Assembly (NCBI RefSeq): GCF_022698165.1
Contig: NZ_JALDAY010000001.1
Coordinates: 806,001-870,000, forward strand
DNA length: 64,000 nt
From: Streptomyces cylindrosporus
GTDB lineage: Bacteria > Actinomycetota > Actinomycetes > Streptomycetales > Streptomycetaceae
Direction of reading: 5' to 3'
This document shows positions 30,570-39,398 of the stretch, piece by piece (the stretch's first letter is position 1; the number at the start of each line of letters is the position of its first letter). The translations under genes were made by a program, and so were the position numbers. The notes below the pieces were generated by a model. It saw nothing but the letters and a program-made list of their open reading frames with translations, did no database searches and was not told where the DNA came from.

Positions 30570-32492
30570 TCACTGAAGCCCGCTGATCACTCGCCCGTCG
30601 CTCAGCGTCCCCTTCAGCTCGGCCTGGGCTCCCTGCTTCGCCCGCACCGCCAGCAGATTCCCCCGGCCCGAACCGGTGATCCCGCCCGTCGCCGTCACCG
30701 CCGAGGTCCCCCGGCTCCCGGCGGCCAGCAGGTACCAGCCGCCCGCCCCCGACTTCCACAACACCCCGGCCAGCACGTTCGGGTCCTTCGCTCCGCACGC
30801 CGCCGAGTTCTCCGACTTCGCCGCCACCGCCCCGTACGTCCCGCCCGGCGTGCGGAACTGCGCCAGCACCCGCGTCCCGCCGCCCCGCCAGGTCTCCGCC
30901 CGCGTGCACACCCAGTCCGCCGAACCGCTCGCGTCGGGCAGCGGCTGCGAGGCGTACGCCCAGGCGTTCACCGTGCGCACCCCGGCCGAGCGCACCGAGG
31001 CGAGCGAGCAGGCGTACGGCGCCCAGGTGCGCAGCGAGGCCGCGCCCGAGGTGTCCTCGGTCGAGCCGGGGCGGCCGTCGGTGAGCAGGGCCGGGACCAG
31101 TTCGCCGAGGTCGGTCAGCAGGCGCGTGCCCGTGCCGTCGGTCAGCTGCAGCACGTTCCAGGACGTGCAGTTGCCGGTCTGGGTGGCCGGGCTGGCCAGC
31201 GGCGCGGTGATCCCGTGGGACAGGTCGAGGTCCATCGCCCCGGCACTCGGCTTGAGCAGGTCCCGCTCGGCGGCCTTGGTGACCCAGGGCGCCGTCAGAT
31301 AGCGGACGTTGCCGTCGGCCCGCCCCAGCACCACCGCGCTCGCCCCGGCCCGCCCCGCGCCGTCGACCCGCGCGAAGTCGAGGGCGGCGCCCTTGGTGCC
31401 GTCCTTCGGCTCGGCGTACCGGGCGATGCGCAGCCCGTCGTAGAGGATCACCACGCGCGCGGAGTCCACGGTCCCCGCGTACAGCAGCTGCGGCGGTCCC
31501 GCGGGGCCGCCGGACGGGGTGCCCGGGGTCGCGGAGACCTGGACGCTCTCGCCGGGCCGGGCCCAGACGGCGAGGGCGCGGCGCAGCAGGGCCTTGTCGC
31601 CGGTGAGGTCGCCGCGGGCCGGCCAGACGGAGAAGTCGGTGCGGGCCGAGGACTCCCACGCCGTCGGCGCGACCCTGGTCAGCTTGGCCGGGTCGAGGGC
31701 GGCCTCGGCGGCCGGGTTCTGCGCGTACACCGGGGCGGCGGCGCCGTCGGGGGCCCAGCCGTCGCCGGGCAGGCCGAGCAGCGCCCCGCACACGGCGAGG
31801 GCCGCGGCGGCGGCGAGCGCGGCCTTGGTGTGCTGGCGGCGCCGCATGAGGTCGGTGGGCCGCGCCTGCAGCGAGCAGGGGTCGAACTCGGGGGAGTCGA
31901 GCAGCGGGTAGTGCGCCGCCGGCACCTCGGCGGCCTCGCTCAGCGCCTCGTCGACGTCGGCGCAGCCGGCCGCCGTGAGGATGTTCCGGACGTCACCGTC
32001 GGGGAGCTTCTCCAGGCCGCGCAGGACGTAGGCGGCGCGGGCCGGGCCGGTCAGGGCGGACAGGCGCTGGTCCAGGGCGAGTTCGTCGGCGCCGCCGGAG
32101 CGCGGGAAGAGGCGCAGGCCCCAGACCTGGGGGAGCAGCGGCGGCAACTGGGAGCGCTTGGGGAACGCCGTGCGCTTGAGGGGGAGGCCCGCCTCCAGTG
32201 CCGTACGCAGGACCTGGAGGCGCACGAAGGCGTACCCGGGGTCGCCGTCCCGGCCCGTCGACTGGGCCGGGATCGCGGGGGCCGAGGCGCGGCCTCTGGG
32301 CAGGGCGCGCTGGGCGAGGGCGTGCGCGGTCACCACGCGCCGGTTGCGGCCGAGGCTCGGCGGCAGGACCAGGTAGGCGAGCCGGACCAGCCGCGGGTAG
32401 TGCTCGACGAGCGCGGCCTCGGCCTGCTCGAGGTCGACCACCGGGTCGGCGGAGGAGGGTGCGGGGCGCGGGGCGACATCCTGTGACTGCAC
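30570..32492 (-). CDS. Membrane-anchored protein with degenerate ECF-sigma-like N-terminus and secreted domain
   Basis: 640 residues, function not recognised. Residues about 20-190 resemble ECF sigma factors (ALVEHYPRLVRLAYLVLPPS like region 2; DQRLSALTGPARAAYVLRGL like region 4) but lack a clear recognition helix. A single membrane segment follows (about 225-245, TKAALAAAAALAVCGALLGL), then about 390 residues that would be outside, Ala/Gly-rich with several cysteines. The GTG start at 32492 has no clear ribosome-binding site. It may be a sensor with a non-functional sigma fold inside. It is convergent with nothing and followed downstream by the diiron operon on the same strand. Confidence 0.6.
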   Translation of the reverse strand: MQSQDVAPRPAPSSADPVVDLEQAEAALVEHYPRLVRLAYLVLPPSLGRNRRVVTAHALAQRALPRGRASAPAIPAQSTGRDGDPGYAFVRLQVLRTALEAGLPLKRTAFPKRSQLPPLLPQVWGLRLFPRSGGADELALDQRLSALTGPARAAYVLRGLEKLPDGDVRNILTAAGCADVDEALSEAAEVPAAHYPLLDSPEFDPCSLQARPTDLMRRRQHTKAALAAAAALAVCGALLGLPGDGWAPDGAAAPVYAQNPAAEAALDPAKLTRVAPTAWESSARTDFSVWPARGDLTGDKALLRRALAVWARPGESVQVSATPGTPSGGPAGPPQLLYAGTVDSARVVILYDGLRIARYAEPKDGTKGAALDFARVDGAGRAGASAVVLGRADGNVRYLTAPWVTKAAERDLLKPSAGAMDLDLSHGITAPLASPATQTGNCTSWNVLQLTDGTGTRLLTDLGELVPALLTDGRPGSTEDTSGAASLRTWAPYACSLASVRSAGVRTVNAWAYASQPLPDASGSADWVCTRAETWRGGGTRVLAQFRTPGGTYGAVAAKSENSAACGAKDPNVLAGVLWKSGAGGWYLLAAGSRGTSAVTATGGITGSGRGNLLAVRAKQGAQAELKGTLSDGRVISGLQ

Positions 32493-32541
32493 GTTCAGCA
32501 GAACGAGCGAATCGTTGAATGGTCACCGCCACCTGAGTGAC

Positions 32542-33051
32542 TCAGGCCTCCGGATCGACAAGGGCTCGCGCGTAGTTCGCCATGGACCGCTGGTAGCGCG
32601 GGAGATGGGGGGCCAGGGCGCCGAGGACGAGGGAGAGGCCCTCGCGGTCACGCCCGAGGCTGGACAGGCACAGCGCCAGACAGGCCCGTACCGCGTCGTC
32701 CAACTCGTCGGAGGGCGCGTCCAGTTCGGGAGTCAGAAGCTTGACGCCCTCCTCCGCCTGCCCGATGTTCCGCAGCGAACTCGACAACTGGATCTTGGCC
32801 CGCCGCCCCTTGTACTGACTGACCTCGCCCAGCCCGCGCGCCAGCGCCTCCCGGTACAGCGGTGCGGCCTTGTCCGAGTGCCCCGTCGAGTCCCAGGCGC
32901 AGGCCCGCTCGAACGGGCCCAGCGGACTGCCCTCCGGCAACTCGGCCACGAGCGCGTCGATCACCGCGCGGAACTCGCCCGCCCGCTCCTCGGGGTAGTC
33001 GTCGAAGCTGTCCCAGGCGGCGGTCACGCGGTCTTCCCAGTCACTGTTCAC
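32542..33051 (-). CDS. Tetratricopeptide-repeat protein
   Basis: 169 residues from the GTG at 33051, with GAAGG eight bases upstream. Helical repeats (SDKAAPLYREALARGLGE, IQLSSSLRNIGQAEEGVKLL, VRACLALCLSSLGRDREGLS) fit a TPR_5-type protein common in Streptomyces. No catalytic residues are seen; it is probably a protein-protein interaction module. It ends 49 bp before the membrane-anchored protein gene. Confidence 0.75.
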   Translation of the reverse strand: MNSDWEDRVTAAWDSFDDYPEERAGEFRAVIDALVAELPEGSPLGPFERACAWDSTGHSDKAAPLYREALARGLGEVSQYKGRRAKIQLSSSLRNIGQAEEGVKLLTPELDAPSDELDDAVRACLALCLSSLGRDREGLSLVLGALAPHLPRYQRSMANYARALVDPEA

Positions 33052-33168
33052 AAACCGTACCTTCGCACACCTGTACCTTGACCCCCACCGGATTTGAGCG
33101 CCCCGCGCCCCACAGCCGTATGCAAGGGGACGGGCCCCAGGGGCCAGCAAAGCGACCCGGAGGAACAG

Positions 33169-33588
33169 ATGAGGTTGACCCGACCGATGCTCGCCGTGGC
33201 CGGGGCCGTGGCCGCTCTGGCGGTGGCGGGCTGTGGATCCGGAGACAGCGAGGCCGCCGCCAAGGTGCCGGTCACCGCGACCGGCAGCCTGGAGAGCCTG
33301 GCCGCCAAGGCGAAGTGCAAGCCGGACATGCAGATCGACTCCGACGAGGTCCGCCAGGCCATCTGCAAGACCTCGGACGGCAAGTACGTCTTCGCCACCT
33401 TCGCCACCGACCGCGGCCAGCGCGAGTGGATCAACGACGCCAAGGACTACGGCGGTTTCTACCTCGTGGGCCGCAAGTGGGTGGCCGTCGGCGAGGACAA
33501 GGTCGTCAAGGCGCTGCAGAAGACGCTGGGCGGCGAGGAGGAGATCGGCACCAACCACGCCGCGCACACCGGCAGCCACACCGGCTGA
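33169..33588 (+). CDS. Small secreted lipoprotein of unknown function
   Basis: 139 residues from the ATG at 33169 with CGGAGGA upstream. The signal peptide ends in LAVAGC (lipobox). The mature part has two further cysteines that could form a disulfide. I do not recognise a family. It is divergent from the TPR gene and followed by a strong bidirectional terminator. Confidence 0.75.
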   Translation: MRLTRPMLAVAGAVAALAVAGCGSGDSEAAAKVPVTATGSLESLAAKAKCKPDMQIDSDEVRQAICKTSDGKYVFATFATDRGQREWINDAKDYGGFYLVGRKWVAVGEDKVVKALQKTLGGEEEIGTNHAAHTGSHTG

Positions 33589-33601
33589 ACCCCGCGGGAC
33601 A

Positions 33602-33646
33602 CGCGAAGAGCGGGCGGTGGGAGACTCCCACCGCCCGCTCTTCGCG
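33602..33646. terminator. Strong bidirectional terminator
   Basis: A perfect inverted repeat of 22 bases per arm (33602-33623 and 33625-33646; arms begin CGCGAAGAGCGGGCGG), placed between the convergent lipoprotein and DUF1996 genes. Confidence 0.9.
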
Positions 33647-33666
33647 TTCCCCCTAGGGGGTCTTCG

Positions 33667-35208
33667 TCACTGGCACCGCTTGCCGGTGTTGATGCAGTTG
33701 GCGATGGTGTTCGCCAGGTTGTTCTTGAAGACCGCGATGAAGTCGTCGTGGTCGGTGGCCGGCTTGTGGAGCTGCTCCGGGAAGCCGTCCACCGCGTAGG
33801 CGTTCTTCACCTGGCCGTTCTGCAGGACCGGCGGGGTGATCTTGTACACCAGGCGCATCGTCAGCTGCGGGATCGCCTTGAAGCCGTTCTGGCAGTTGCC
33901 CTGGGCGTCGGCGAAGGCCACGTGCGTGCGGTGGTTGGCGCTGTCGATGTTCTGGCCGTCCCAGCAGGACTGGAAGGCGAACGTGCGGACCACGTTGCTG
34001 CCCTGCGGGCAGATCGGGTACTGCGTCGTCAGCTGGACCTTGTTCTCGAAGCCGGTGCAGGACCAGTGCGCGTTGGCGTTCGCCAGACCGTTGGTCGTGG
34101 TCTTGGCGTCACCGGTGATGATGCGCAGGAAGTTCGGCATCGCGGTGACCTTGCTGGTCGGGCTGCCGACGTACTTGATCTGCGCCTGGACCGGCGTCAG
34201 GATCTTGCCGACGTTGCCCTCGGTGCCGCCGCCGGCGGCGTTCTGGTCGAAGTCCTGCGTGCCGTCCTGGATACGCACCACCGGCCAGTAGTAGGCCGAC
34301 AGGTCGCTCTGGTTCTGGCAGCTGGTCTGGTCCGCGATCAGCGAGTCGTTGGTCGCGAACGCGTCGACCTTCTGGTTGCCGACGTAGTCGTGCAGGTGGT
34401 GCGCGCCGTTGGTCACACCGGGCGCCACGATGACGTTGTCGGTGTTGTGGTTCTTGTTGGCGTTCACACCGCACTTGGTGGTGAAGGTGCCGGTCGAGGC
34501 GTTGCCGGTCTTCTGCGGCTTCGCGGCGACGTTCGGCTGGACCTTGGTGATGTCCACGAAGTCGGCCGCGACCGGGCCGTTGCCGGCCTGTCCGCCCACG
34601 TTGGCCGGAGCGCTCGCGCTGGCGCTGGGCGCGGCCGAGGCCTGCCCGTTGCCCTGCTGCTGACCGCCGTTGTTCTGCTGACCACCGTTGTTGTTCTGGC
34701 CACCGTTGTTGTTCTGGCCGCCGGCGGTGGTCTGGTTGGAGGTCTGCGTCGTACAGGCGGCGAGCGCGCTGAGACCGGATGCGTCGACCTGGCCGCCCAC
34801 TCGCTGGATGTCGATGCGGATCCGGTCGAGCGTCGCGGCCCGCTTCTCCTTCAGGGGGCCGACGATCGCGTTCTGCACGAAGTTCGCGTCGTTCGCCTGC
34901 GCCTGACGGGTGGAGGCGAGCCGGGCGTAGGCCTCGGTGATCTGCTTGTCGAGGTTGGCCAGCTCCGTCGCCACGCCCTGCTGGGCCTTGGCCGGCACGT
35001 TCGTCAGCTTCTGCTGCACATCGGGGCAGGCGATCGTGGCCACCGACGCGGCGGCGGCCTTGGTCTGGTTCTGCCCCGAGTTGGACTCGTGTGCCGAGGC
35101 GTAGAAGTTCGCCCAGATCAGCCCGCCCCCACCGAGCGCTAGGGCCGCCGATGCGGCTATGGCCTTGGTGGCCAGCGGCGTACGGCGTTTTCGATTGTTG
35201 CGTCCCAT
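33667..35208 (-). CDS. Secreted DUF1996 protein with Asn/Gln/Gly-rich linker
   Basis: 513 residues. A basic N-terminus and a hydrophobic segment (residues about 14-34) act as signal or anchor. Residues about 55-150 form a helical region with two cysteines, then a repetitive linker of [12 protein letters not shown] units and an Ala/Ser/Pro stretch (about 165-205). The C-terminal DUF1996 domain (about 225-505) contains [26 protein letters not shown] and several cysteines. DUF1996 occurs in fungal and actinobacterial secreted proteins; its activity is not known to me. The linker suggests a wall-exposed protein. Confidence 0.85.
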   Translation of the reverse strand: MGRNNRKRRTPLATKAIAASAALALGGGGLIWANFYASAHESNSGQNQTKAAAASVATIACPDVQQKLTNVPAKAQQGVATELANLDKQITEAYARLASTRQAQANDANFVQNAIVGPLKEKRAATLDRIRIDIQRVGGQVDASGLSALAACTTQTSNQTTAGGQNNNGGQNNNGGQQNNGGQQQGNGQASAAPSASASAPANVGGQAGNGPVAADFVDITKVQPNVAAKPQKTGNASTGTFTTKCGVNANKNHNTDNVIVAPGVTNGAHHLHDYVGNQKVDAFATNDSLIADQTSCQNQSDLSAYYWPVVRIQDGTQDFDQNAAGGGTEGNVGKILTPVQAQIKYVGSPTSKVTAMPNFLRIITGDAKTTTNGLANANAHWSCTGFENKVQLTTQYPICPQGSNVVRTFAFQSCWDGQNIDSANHRTHVAFADAQGNCQNGFKAIPQLTMRLVYKITPPVLQNGQVKNAYAVDGFPEQLHKPATDHDDFIAVFKNNLANTIANCINTGKRCQ

Positions 35209-35397
35209 GGAACTCCTCTGACTTCCTTGCGGGCTTGGCGGGGCATCGAGGCGCCCGACAGGAGTGAAGCGGCGCCCATGGATACGCAGGAGGTCCCAGG
35301 GGTGTTCAGCAGCCCCACAAACAAATCAGAGGTTTACTCGGCCTTTGCGCCCCAACGGCAGCCTGAGCAGCGGAAGTTACGCAGAATCAGCAACCGC

Positions 35398-36051
35398 TTA
35401 CCGTCCCTGGTCCAGATAGGCGAGGACGGCCAGAACGCGCCGATTGTCATCGTCCGACACCTCGAGGTCCAGTTTGGTGAAGATGTTGGAGGTGTGCTTG
35501 GCGATGGCCCGTTCCGTCACCACCAGCTGCCCGGCGATCGCCGCGTTCGACCGCCCCTGCGCCATCAGCTCCAGCACCTCCCGCTCCCGCGGGGTCAGCC
35601 GCGAGAGCGGCTGGTCGTCGCCGGCGCGCCGGGACAGCAGCTGCTGGATGACCTGCGGATCCATGGCCGTACCACCCCCCGCGACCCGCCGCACGGCGTC
35701 CACGAACTGCTCGGCGTCGAACACCCGGTCCTTCAGCAGATACCCCACCCCACCGCTCCCGTCCGCGAGCAGCTCACGCGCGTACAGCTGCTCCACGTGC
35801 TGCGAGAGCACCAGCACCGGAAGCCCGGGTCTGTCCCGGCGGGCCCGCAGGGCACACTGCAGGCCCTCGTCGGTGTGCGTCGGAGGCAGTCGTACGTCGA
35901 CCACGGCGACGTCCGGCTCCAGCTCGGCCAGCGCCCGGGCGAGCTCGGGGCCGGACTCGACGGCCGCCGCGATCTCGAAGTCATGGGCCTCCAGGAGCCG
36001 GACCAGCCCGTCGCGCAGCAGGAAGAGGTCTTCGGCTAGGACAACTCGCAA
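35398..36051 (-). CDS. NarL/LuxR-family response regulator
   Basis: 217 residues. The receiver domain has phospho-Asp in DVAVVDVRLPP; the C-terminal LuxR HTH reads LTPREREVLELMAQGRSNAA and on. TTG start at 36051 preceded by GGAGA, inside the end of the histidine-kinase gene (16-bp overlap), so the two are translationally coupled. It is the output of that two-component system; targets unknown. The 189-bp gap upstream of the DUF1996 gene (35209-35397) holds no feature I can identify. Confidence 0.93.
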   Translation of the reverse strand: MRVVLAEDLFLLRDGLVRLLEAHDFEIAAAVESGPELARALAELEPDVAVVDVRLPPTHTDEGLQCALRARRDRPGLPVLVLSQHVEQLYARELLADGSGGVGYLLKDRVFDAEQFVDAVRRVAGGGTAMDPQVIQQLLSRRAGDDQPLSRLTPREREVLELMAQGRSNAAIAGQLVVTERAIAKHTSNIFTKLDLEVSDDDNRRVLAVLAYLDQGR

Positions 36052-37307
36052 GGGATCTCCATGGTGACCATGGTGGGACCGCCCGCGGGAGAGCTGACGG
36101 CCAGGACGCCGTCGAATGTACCCAGTCGCCGCTCGACCCCGGCGAGCCCCGAACCGGCCCCGATCACCGCACCGCCCTTGCCGTTGTCGGTGACGGAGAT
36201 CCGCAGCATGCCCTCGCTGTGGTGCAGGTCGACCCAGATGCGGTCCGCGCCGGAGTGCTTGACCGCGTTGGTGAGGACCTCGCTCACGGCGAAGTAGGCG
36301 GCGGACTCGACCGGCGCCTCCGCCCGCCCGACGAGTTCCACGCTCACCTCCGTGCTGACCGGCAGCCGCAGCGCCAACGCCCGTACGGCGTCCCCGAGTC
36401 CGCGCTCGGCCAGCACCGGCGGATGGATCCCCCGCACCAGATCACGCAGCTCGGCAAGGGCGTCCACGGAGGACTTCCGGGCCTGCGCGATGAGCTCCTT
36501 GGCCTTGGCCGGATCCTTGTCCATGAGCATCTCGATGGTCCCGAGATCCATACCCATGGCGACCAGCCGGGCCTGCGCCCCGTCGTGCAAGTCCCGCTCG
36601 ATCCGCCGCAGTTCGGCGGCGGAGGTGTCCACGGCGTCCCGCCGCGTCTCGGTCAGCACCCGTACGCGCTCGGCGAGTTCACCCTGACTGGCGCCCAGTA
36701 CGGCCCGGGTGAGCCGGAAGTGGGCGTCGAGCGCGCGCGTGGCGAGCGGGAAGGCGAAGGCGAGGATCGCGGCGGCCAGCACGCCGGCGCCGAACGCCGA
36801 GGTCTGGTCGGTGACATGCACGAACCCGTACCAGTACCCGCCCCAGTGGGACAGCGGCCGCCACAGCCCGGCCGCGACGGCGAACCCCTCCAGCGGATAA
36901 AAGAACAGCACCGCCGGCAGCAGCGCGGTCACGAACCCCGCCGTCATGTCCACCTGCAGCCACCGCAGATCCCGCCAGGTCGCCGAGTCGCTGAGCATCG
37001 CGTAGGTCCGCGTCCAGGGCTTGGCGTCCTCGGGTATCGGCCGGTACGCCGACGGGATCCTCACCCCGCACCACTCCGCCGCGACCACCCGCCGCCAGTC
37101 CGCGAACGCCCGCACCCCGGTGAGCACCCAGGGCGTGGTGACGAACCCGATGCCGATCGGGATGAGCGAGATGGAGGTGAGGGTCAGGGTGAAGCCCAGC
37201 ACAGCCCCGGGAAGCGTGACGAGAGCCAGCACGAACCCCCGCCCCGCCGCAACAGCAACGGCCCGGGCCCGCATCAACAGGGACCCGCTCTTCGTGTTGG
37301 TGTTCAT
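36036..37307 (-). CDS. Two-component sensor histidine kinase (NarL-type partner)
   Basis: 423 residues from the ATG at 37307. The N-terminal half has about four membrane segments and a Streptomyces sensor domain. The HisKA_3 dimerisation motif is RRIERDLHDGAQARLVAMGM (phospho-His in LHDG), followed by a HATPase domain (SEVLTNAVKHSG, DNGKGG, GSGLAGVERRL). It phosphorylates the overlapping response regulator. The stimulus cannot be read from the sequence. Confidence 0.92.
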   Translation of the reverse strand: MNTNTKSGSLLMRARAVAVAAGRGFVLALVTLPGAVLGFTLTLTSISLIPIGIGFVTTPWVLTGVRAFADWRRVVAAEWCGVRIPSAYRPIPEDAKPWTRTYAMLSDSATWRDLRWLQVDMTAGFVTALLPAVLFFYPLEGFAVAAGLWRPLSHWGGYWYGFVHVTDQTSAFGAGVLAAAILAFAFPLATRALDAHFRLTRAVLGASQGELAERVRVLTETRRDAVDTSAAELRRIERDLHDGAQARLVAMGMDLGTIEMLMDKDPAKAKELIAQARKSSVDALAELRDLVRGIHPPVLAERGLGDAVRALALRLPVSTEVSVELVGRAEAPVESAAYFAVSEVLTNAVKHSGADRIWVDLHHSEGMLRISVTDNGKGGAVIGAGSGLAGVERRLGTFDGVLAVSSPAGGPTMVTMEIPCELS

Positions 37308-37413
37308 GCCGGCCAGTCTCGCGGAGGAAGGAGCCAACGGTCACGGGGCCAGACCCCCGCTGGGAGGGTGGTGCTGAATACACCCCGGGCTCTGCAAAGG
37401 CTTTTGTCTTTTA

Positions 37414-37440
37414 GGGGCGCGGGGAACTGCGCGACAAGCC
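37414..37440 (+). repeat. 27-nt dispersed repeat, copy 3
   Basis: One mismatch to copies 1, 2 and 4 (GACAAGCC at the end instead of GACCAGCC). It lies 21 bp beyond the stop codon of the SDR gene, between it and the histidine-kinase start. Confidence 0.85.
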
Positions 37441-37460
37441 CCCACCGGCCGCCACTTTGC

Positions 37461-38456
37461 TCACGACCCGCCCAAAACCTTCGCTTCCACATCCGGATCC
37501 AGCCCCTTGACGGCCACAGCGGAACGCAACGGCGCCACACCCCCCACGGCCCGCAGCCAATCCCACGTATCGGCGACAGTCTCCTCCACCGGCCGGCACA
37601 CAAGCCCCGCCCCGACCGCCCGCGACACATCCGCCGAATGCAACGCGTCGTGCATGTCCGTCCCCGGCGGCACCCACACCGGCAACTGCGTCCACGGCTC
37701 GATCCCGGCGTCCAGAATCACCCGCGGCTCGGTCCACCGCAGCTCCGCGTCGGACCCGGTCACCGCCACACACGCGTCGAGAAGCTCCCCCATCGTCGCG
37801 TGTCCCTGCTCGCTCACCAGAGTGAACGGCCCGCTCAGCCCCTGCTCGACAGCCCCCAGAATCCACGACGCGAGGTCCCGCACATCGACGTACTGCAAAG
37901 GCAACTCCCGCGGCCCGGGCGCGAGTACAGGCCCACCCTTGGCGATCCGCCCCAGCCACCAGGGCAACCGCCCGACGTTCTCATGCGGACCGAGGATCAA
38001 CCCGGCCCGCACCAGCACCGTACGGTCCTCCCCGAACGCGTCCACCGCCGCGAGCTCGCCGCCGCGCTTGTCGCGGGCGTAGTCGGTCTGCTCCGCGTCC
38101 GCGTCCGCACCCTCCACGACGTCCGCGTCCTCGGTGTACCCGGCGGGCGGTGCCCAGGCGTACACCGAGCAGCTGGACACGTACACGTACCGCCCGGCGC
38201 GACCCCGCAGCAGCCGCGCCGCGTCCCGTACCGCGCGCGGCGCCAGCCGCCAGGTGTCCACCACGGCGTCCCACTCCCCGTCGGCGAGGGCGTCGAGCCC
38301 GCCGGGCGCGGTGCGGTCGCCGACGAGTGACCGCACCCCGGCCACGGGTGCCTGCCGCCCCCTGTTGAAGACGGTCACGTCCCAGCCGCGCCCCAGCGCC
38401 GCCTCCACGACGGCCCGCCCCGCGAACTCCGTACCACCCAGCACCAGAAGTCTCAT
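37461..38456 (-). CDS. NAD-dependent epimerase/dehydratase (extended SDR) family protein
   Basis: 331 residues. Rossmann motif LVLGGTEFAGRAVVEAAL at the N-terminus (GxxxxxG variant), catalytic YARDK (YxxxK) near residue 125, and VSSCSVYAW before it. It belongs to the UDP-glucose epimerase-like SDR group, acting on nucleotide sugars or small carbonyl substrates. Substrate not predictable. ATG start at 38456. It lies on the same strand as glnRII, with a 78-bp gap. Confidence 0.85.
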   Translation of the reverse strand: MRLLVLGGTEFAGRAVVEAALGRGWDVTVFNRGRQAPVAGVRSLVGDRTAPGGLDALADGEWDAVVDTWRLAPRAVRDAARLLRGRAGRYVYVSSCSVYAWAPPAGYTEDADVVEGADADAEQTDYARDKRGGELAAVDAFGEDRTVLVRAGLILGPHENVGRLPWWLGRIAKGGPVLAPGPRELPLQYVDVRDLASWILGAVEQGLSGPFTLVSEQGHATMGELLDACVAVTGSDAELRWTEPRVILDAGIEPWTQLPVWVPPGTDMHDALHSADVSRAVGAGLVCRPVEETVADTWDWLRAVGGVAPLRSAVAVKGLDPDVEAKVLGGS

Positions 38457-38534
38457 GCCCGAGACTCTGCCCGCTGCCGGGCGGACACGGAACCGCGCTC
38501 TGCCATCAGCAGAGGATCAGCGCCACAAGCCGGA

Positions 38535-39071
38535 TCACCGGGTCGGCGGCGTGTACTTGTAGCCCACCCGCCGCACCGTCTGGATCGCCCCCCGGTGCTC
38601 CGCGCCCAGCTTGCGGCGCAGCCGGGCGATGTGGACGTCGACCGTGCGGCCGTCGCCCACGTGCCCGTAGCCCCACACCGTGGTGACCAACTGGTCGCGG
38701 GTGTGCACCCGGTTGGGGTGTGCGACGAGGTGGGCGAGCAGCTCGAACTCCAGGTAGGTGAGGTCGAGTTCGCGCCCGTTCACCTCGGCGGTGCGCTGTA
38801 CGGCGTCGATGCGGACGAGCGAGTCGTCGGGGGCGTCCGGCACGGCGGTGTCGACGATGTGCGGGCGGTCGGCCGGGATGAGGACGAGGTATCCGACCAT
38901 CGGCGGCTGCCCCGGCAGCGTGGGCAGGGTGTGCGCGGGCGCGGGCAGCCAGGTGGCGCCCGGTGGCAGGAATTCCGCGACGTCGATGACCTCGTCCTGG
39001 TCGACGGCGCGCAGCCGCGGCCGGACGGGGGAGGTGACGGGAACGGAGGACAGGGAACGAGTGGTCGCCAT
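38535..39071 (-). CDS. glnRII: GlnRII-type winged-helix nitrogen regulator
   Basis: 178 residues. There is no receiver domain. The C-terminal OmpR-type winged helix (about 85-175) has LDLTYLEFELLAHLVAHPN and the recognition region RTVDVHIARLRRKLG. In S. coelicolor GlnRII is encoded next to glnII and binds GlnR sites at glnA, glnII and amtB. Position beside glnII and architecture match, and the symbol rests on that. The N-terminal half is Pro-rich. A candidate leader peptide gene lies upstream. Confidence 0.85.
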   Translation of the reverse strand: MATTRSLSSVPVTSPVRPRLRAVDQDEVIDVAEFLPPGATWLPAPAHTLPTLPGQPPMVGYLVLIPADRPHIVDTAVPDAPDDSLVRIDAVQRTAEVNGRELDLTYLEFELLAHLVAHPNRVHTRDQLVTTVWGYGHVGDGRTVDVHIARLRRKLGAEHRGAIQTVRRVGYKYTPPTR

Positions 39072-39153
39072 GAGAGGTCAGCTCTTTCGCGCGAGAGATT
39101 CGTCTGGGGACGTACGTCGTGCGCGCTGGCCGAAGGCCGGGTGGTGTACGGCT

Positions 39154-39276
39154 TTAGAGGGCCGGCGCGTTCGTCGCGCGGCAACACACCCGGTCGAAGT
39201 CGTGATGCTGACGGGAAGGCCAGAAGGGCTCCAGGTCATGGCGACCCGTAGCGAGGTACTTCCGGAAGCTGGCCAT
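39154..39276 (-). CDS. Candidate 40-aa leader peptide upstream of glnRII
   Basis: ATG at 39276, TAA at 39154-39156, 40 codons. The peptide ends with SRQHHDFDRVCCR and a short Ala-rich tail. The R/Q-H-x-D-F/L-x-R-V core resembles the short actinobacterial putative leader peptides found before sulfur and other metabolic operons. It is on the glnRII strand, ending 82 bp before its start. No strong ribosome-binding site is visible, which lowers confidence. The 39072-39398 gap otherwise holds only this and the glnII terminator. Confidence 0.5.
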   Translation of the reverse strand: MASFRKYLATGRHDLEPFWPSRQHHDFDRVCCRATNAPAL

Positions 39277-39347
39277 GGACCCATTGAAGCAGATGAACCG
39301 CCTGTGGAGGAGCCCGCTCTCACTCCTCGGACGACGGTGAACACACA

Positions 39348-39378
39348 AGGGGCGCCCGCCAAGACGGCGGACGCCCCT
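39348..39378 (-). terminator. Terminator of glnII
   Basis: A 13-bp stem with one mismatch, AGGGGCGCCCGCC (39348-39360) / GGCGGACGCCCCT (39366-39378), 20 bp past the glnII stop and followed on the minus strand by TTGTGTG. Confidence 0.8.
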
Positions 39379-39398
39379 CAGGGAAGCCACTGGTCGGC

